Source of the DNA: Liopterus haemorrhoidalis | Taxonomy: Eukaryota; Arthropoda; Insecta; Coleoptera; Dytiscidae | Assembly: GCA_963971575.1 (NCBI GenBank) | Contig: OZ020616.1 | Coordinates: forward strand, 12,927,575 to 12,991,574 | Direction: 5' to 3' | DNA length: 64,000 nt | Shown here: positions 62,440-64,000 of the stretch, piece by piece | How the letters are laid out: every line of letters begins with the position of its first letter | Numbering within the stretch: the first letter of the stretch is position 1 | Notes under the pieces: model-generated | Told to the model about the DNA's origin: nothing | Databases searched by the model: none | The model's input: the letters and a program-made list of their open reading frames with translations, nothing else | Position numbers and translations under genes: made by a program

Positions 62440-62614
62440 CAGTGGTTGACTGGCCCGCCAGGACACCGGACAATTTCCCGATGGGCCGGTCCCAATAGGA
62501 CCAATTCTTGAATCAATGGGGTCGATCCTAGAACCAATGAGGTTGGCTCTTGGCCCCATTGGGCCGATTTATTTAAATTTTCCTGGGCCAGAAAATGTTG
62601 CCGGTCCGCTACTG
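62440..62614. mobile_element. 175-bp hAT-like MITE
   Basis: Ends CAGTGGTTGACTGGCCCGCC and, in reverse complement, CAGTAGCGGACCGGCAACAT; flanks CTTAAAAG (62432-62439) and CTTAAAGG (62615-62622) match at 7 of 8 bases. Confidence 0.78.
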
Positions 62615-62622
62615 CTTAAAGG

Positions 62623-63057
62623 CGTATTTTTGAAGTTCGCTTCAGTGCGTGCCTGTTGAAATATATGGGTCAATTCTGGTATAGGCGCCCTTTGGGACAC
62701 GCGCCTTTAAGCGGCGGCTCCTCCGCTTCCTGCGGAAAGCCGGTTCTACTCCGAACTCTTAAAAAAATGTATCTAACGCAAAATTCTTCATGTTTGTTAA
62801 ACAATTTTATTATATATATTTATTTCCTGGTTTTCCTTGATTTAGAAGTTTTTTATTAACAAGAAAAATGTTGGCATTTTTAAAATCTGGTCGCCTTATT
62901 TAATCTACCAGAAGAGTGCAATATCGCAAACGATAAATATCTTGCAAAATATCTTAATAACTATCTCGCGATAAAAATCTTGCAAACAACATTAGTCATT
63001 ACTACTGTGTACAATATAACGAATAAGAAGTTCATAACCTACAATGTATATGTTTAT
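62623..63057. other. Flanking sequence, nothing recognised
   Basis: A short G+C-rich patch at 62680-62750, otherwise A+T-rich. Confidence 0.3.
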
Positions 63058-63389
63058 TATAGTGCGTTCAAAGGTGAGTTTACAGTACACGGCATATGGA
63101 GTAGTTCTTTTTCATATTCTAATGGGTTTACACAATGACAGTATCCTTTTCTTGCTTGTCGACGTTGCCAGCTCTAAAACGCGCTGATCTGTGAAGACGC
63201 AGTATTCTACAAATGGCCATTGGTTTTTGTTGATCGTTATTTTGAGTTTTATAGGAGTTGATTTTTGTAAATCATACGAGTTTTTCATATTATTATAATT
63301 GACACATTTGACACTTTTACAACATTTGGCAACACCGCTCCCATTTGCCATAAGAGCTATACTGCAAACTCACCTTTGAACGCACTATA
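63058..63389. mobile_element. MITE with TATAGTGCGTTCAAAGG ends
   Basis: About 30-bp inverted ends TATAGTGCGTTCAAAGGTGA and its near-perfect complement at 63360-63389. A minus-strand open frame within it is not a gene, since the same sequence recurs as a repeat fragment at 61690-61790. Confidence 0.75.
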
Positions 63390-64000
63390 GTTAAATTTGT
63401 TGTGCCCAATTTATTAGCAACTCCAATCTGGGGCAATGAAAAAAAAACGAGAATGGCCACATGACTAAAAAAGCGTTTTATTTATTTTATAGTTCAATTT
63501 ATTTAAGTGCGTAAATTTAGATTAGAATAAAATTTTAAATGGAAAATTATTTATTTTTAAAAAAATCTTTAGTTATCTCAGGTTAGAATTTACTAATTTC
63601 ACAATTAAATCCACAGATGTCATTACTGTAAGGTGCTGCCATCTACAAAAACCACACTTTTTAAAAATTGATCACAGAGCGCATCTTTTTACAATTTGTT
63701 GTTAGCATCTACCTACAGTACAGTACAGAGTATAAGTAATGCAATATCCTTGTTCATTTAAAATATAAATCACTGGAACTTTTTCAAATTGGATCAGTTG
63801 GATTGTTATTATTTCAATTGCACCGATTCTAAAACTATTACAACTCTTTAACAATAAATGTACAGTTAACAAAATAGTATTTACCACATTGCATAAAAGC
63901 TTGAGCACGTCTTGCATCAAATTTAATTCAGTAACTCTATTTGGAAATCTATTAATGAAACTAATTATTTTATAACTTTAAAAACGTATTCAAAACTATT
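63390..64000. other. Flanking sequence, nothing recognised
   Basis: A+T-rich to the end of the window; no feature supported. Confidence 0.3.

Noticed and set aside
63112..63351. Minus-strand 79-codon frame
   Set aside because: Lies wholly between inverted ends of a MITE, and part of it recurs as a repeat fragment at 61690-61790.
1..64000. A prokaryotic-style gene cluster, defence system or endogenous viral genome
   Set aside because: No clustered ORFs, no viral replication or capsid motifs, and spliced insect gene structure throughout.

Overview
This window is nuclear DNA of an insect, or at least an arthropod. It is strongly A+T-rich, has GT-AG introns of 0.1 to 21 kb, and is packed with Tc1/mariner, hAT-like, Harbinger-like and piggyBac-like elements, helentron-like repeats and LINE fragments. 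The order cannot be fixed from sequence alone; a beetle or hemipteran with a large repeat-rich genome would fit. No prokaryotic operon, CRISPR array or rRNA gene is visible.

One cellular gene could be reconstructed. It lies on the minus strand and fills most of the window: the insect orthologue of CREBRF, known in Drosophila as REPTOR, a bZIP transcription factor acting downstream of TORC1. Seven coding exons (49457-48927, 46287-45990, 24530-24270, 23742-23567, 23443-23173, 15211-15089, 4732-4632) join in frame through canonical splice sites into 1,761 nt (586 codons plus stop). The five introns after the second coding exon and the one before it measure 2.6, 21.5, 0.5, 0.12, 8.0 and 10.4 kb. 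The first coding exon has an acceptor 12 nt before the ATG, so at least one further 5' exon lies at higher coordinates. The repeat-poor stretch around 56.9-57.7 kb, with a perfect CRE and NRF1-like motifs, is the best visible promoter candidate.

Almost everything else is mobile DNA. In the last intron (4.7-15.1 kb) sit a dead mariner, a dead Tc1 split by a 390-bp element with an 8-bp target duplication, a decayed mariner-like element split by a 1.2-kb inverted-repeat element, and a DD41D (rosa-type) transposon with one visible frameshift. The intron at 15.2-23.2 kb has a helentron-like repeat, a LINE split by a Harbinger-like element that is itself split by a small hAT-like element, and a 1.2-kb inverted-repeat element. 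The giant intron (24.5-46.0 kb) carries a 14-unit minisatellite, several helentron-like copies with GTCT/GACA microsatellites and tRNA-like modules, ATCGAT-rich hAT-like elements, a second DD41D element, a mariner inserted in a LINE, a tRNA-derived SINE and a 1.3-kb A+T-rich array ending beside the next exon. The intron at 46.3-48.9 kb holds a third, internally deleted DD41D element and another minisatellite block. The region 3' of the gene (1-4.6 kb) holds LINE 3' ends and two hAT-like MITEs. The region 5' of the gene (49.5-64 kb) holds LINE fragments and many small inverted-repeat elements.

The most useful results are the gene model, the precise nesting order of elements given by target-site duplications, and two unexplained patterns: a variable tRNA-like cassette inside otherwise conserved helentron-like repeats, and one minisatellite core that recurs in several different repeat contexts.
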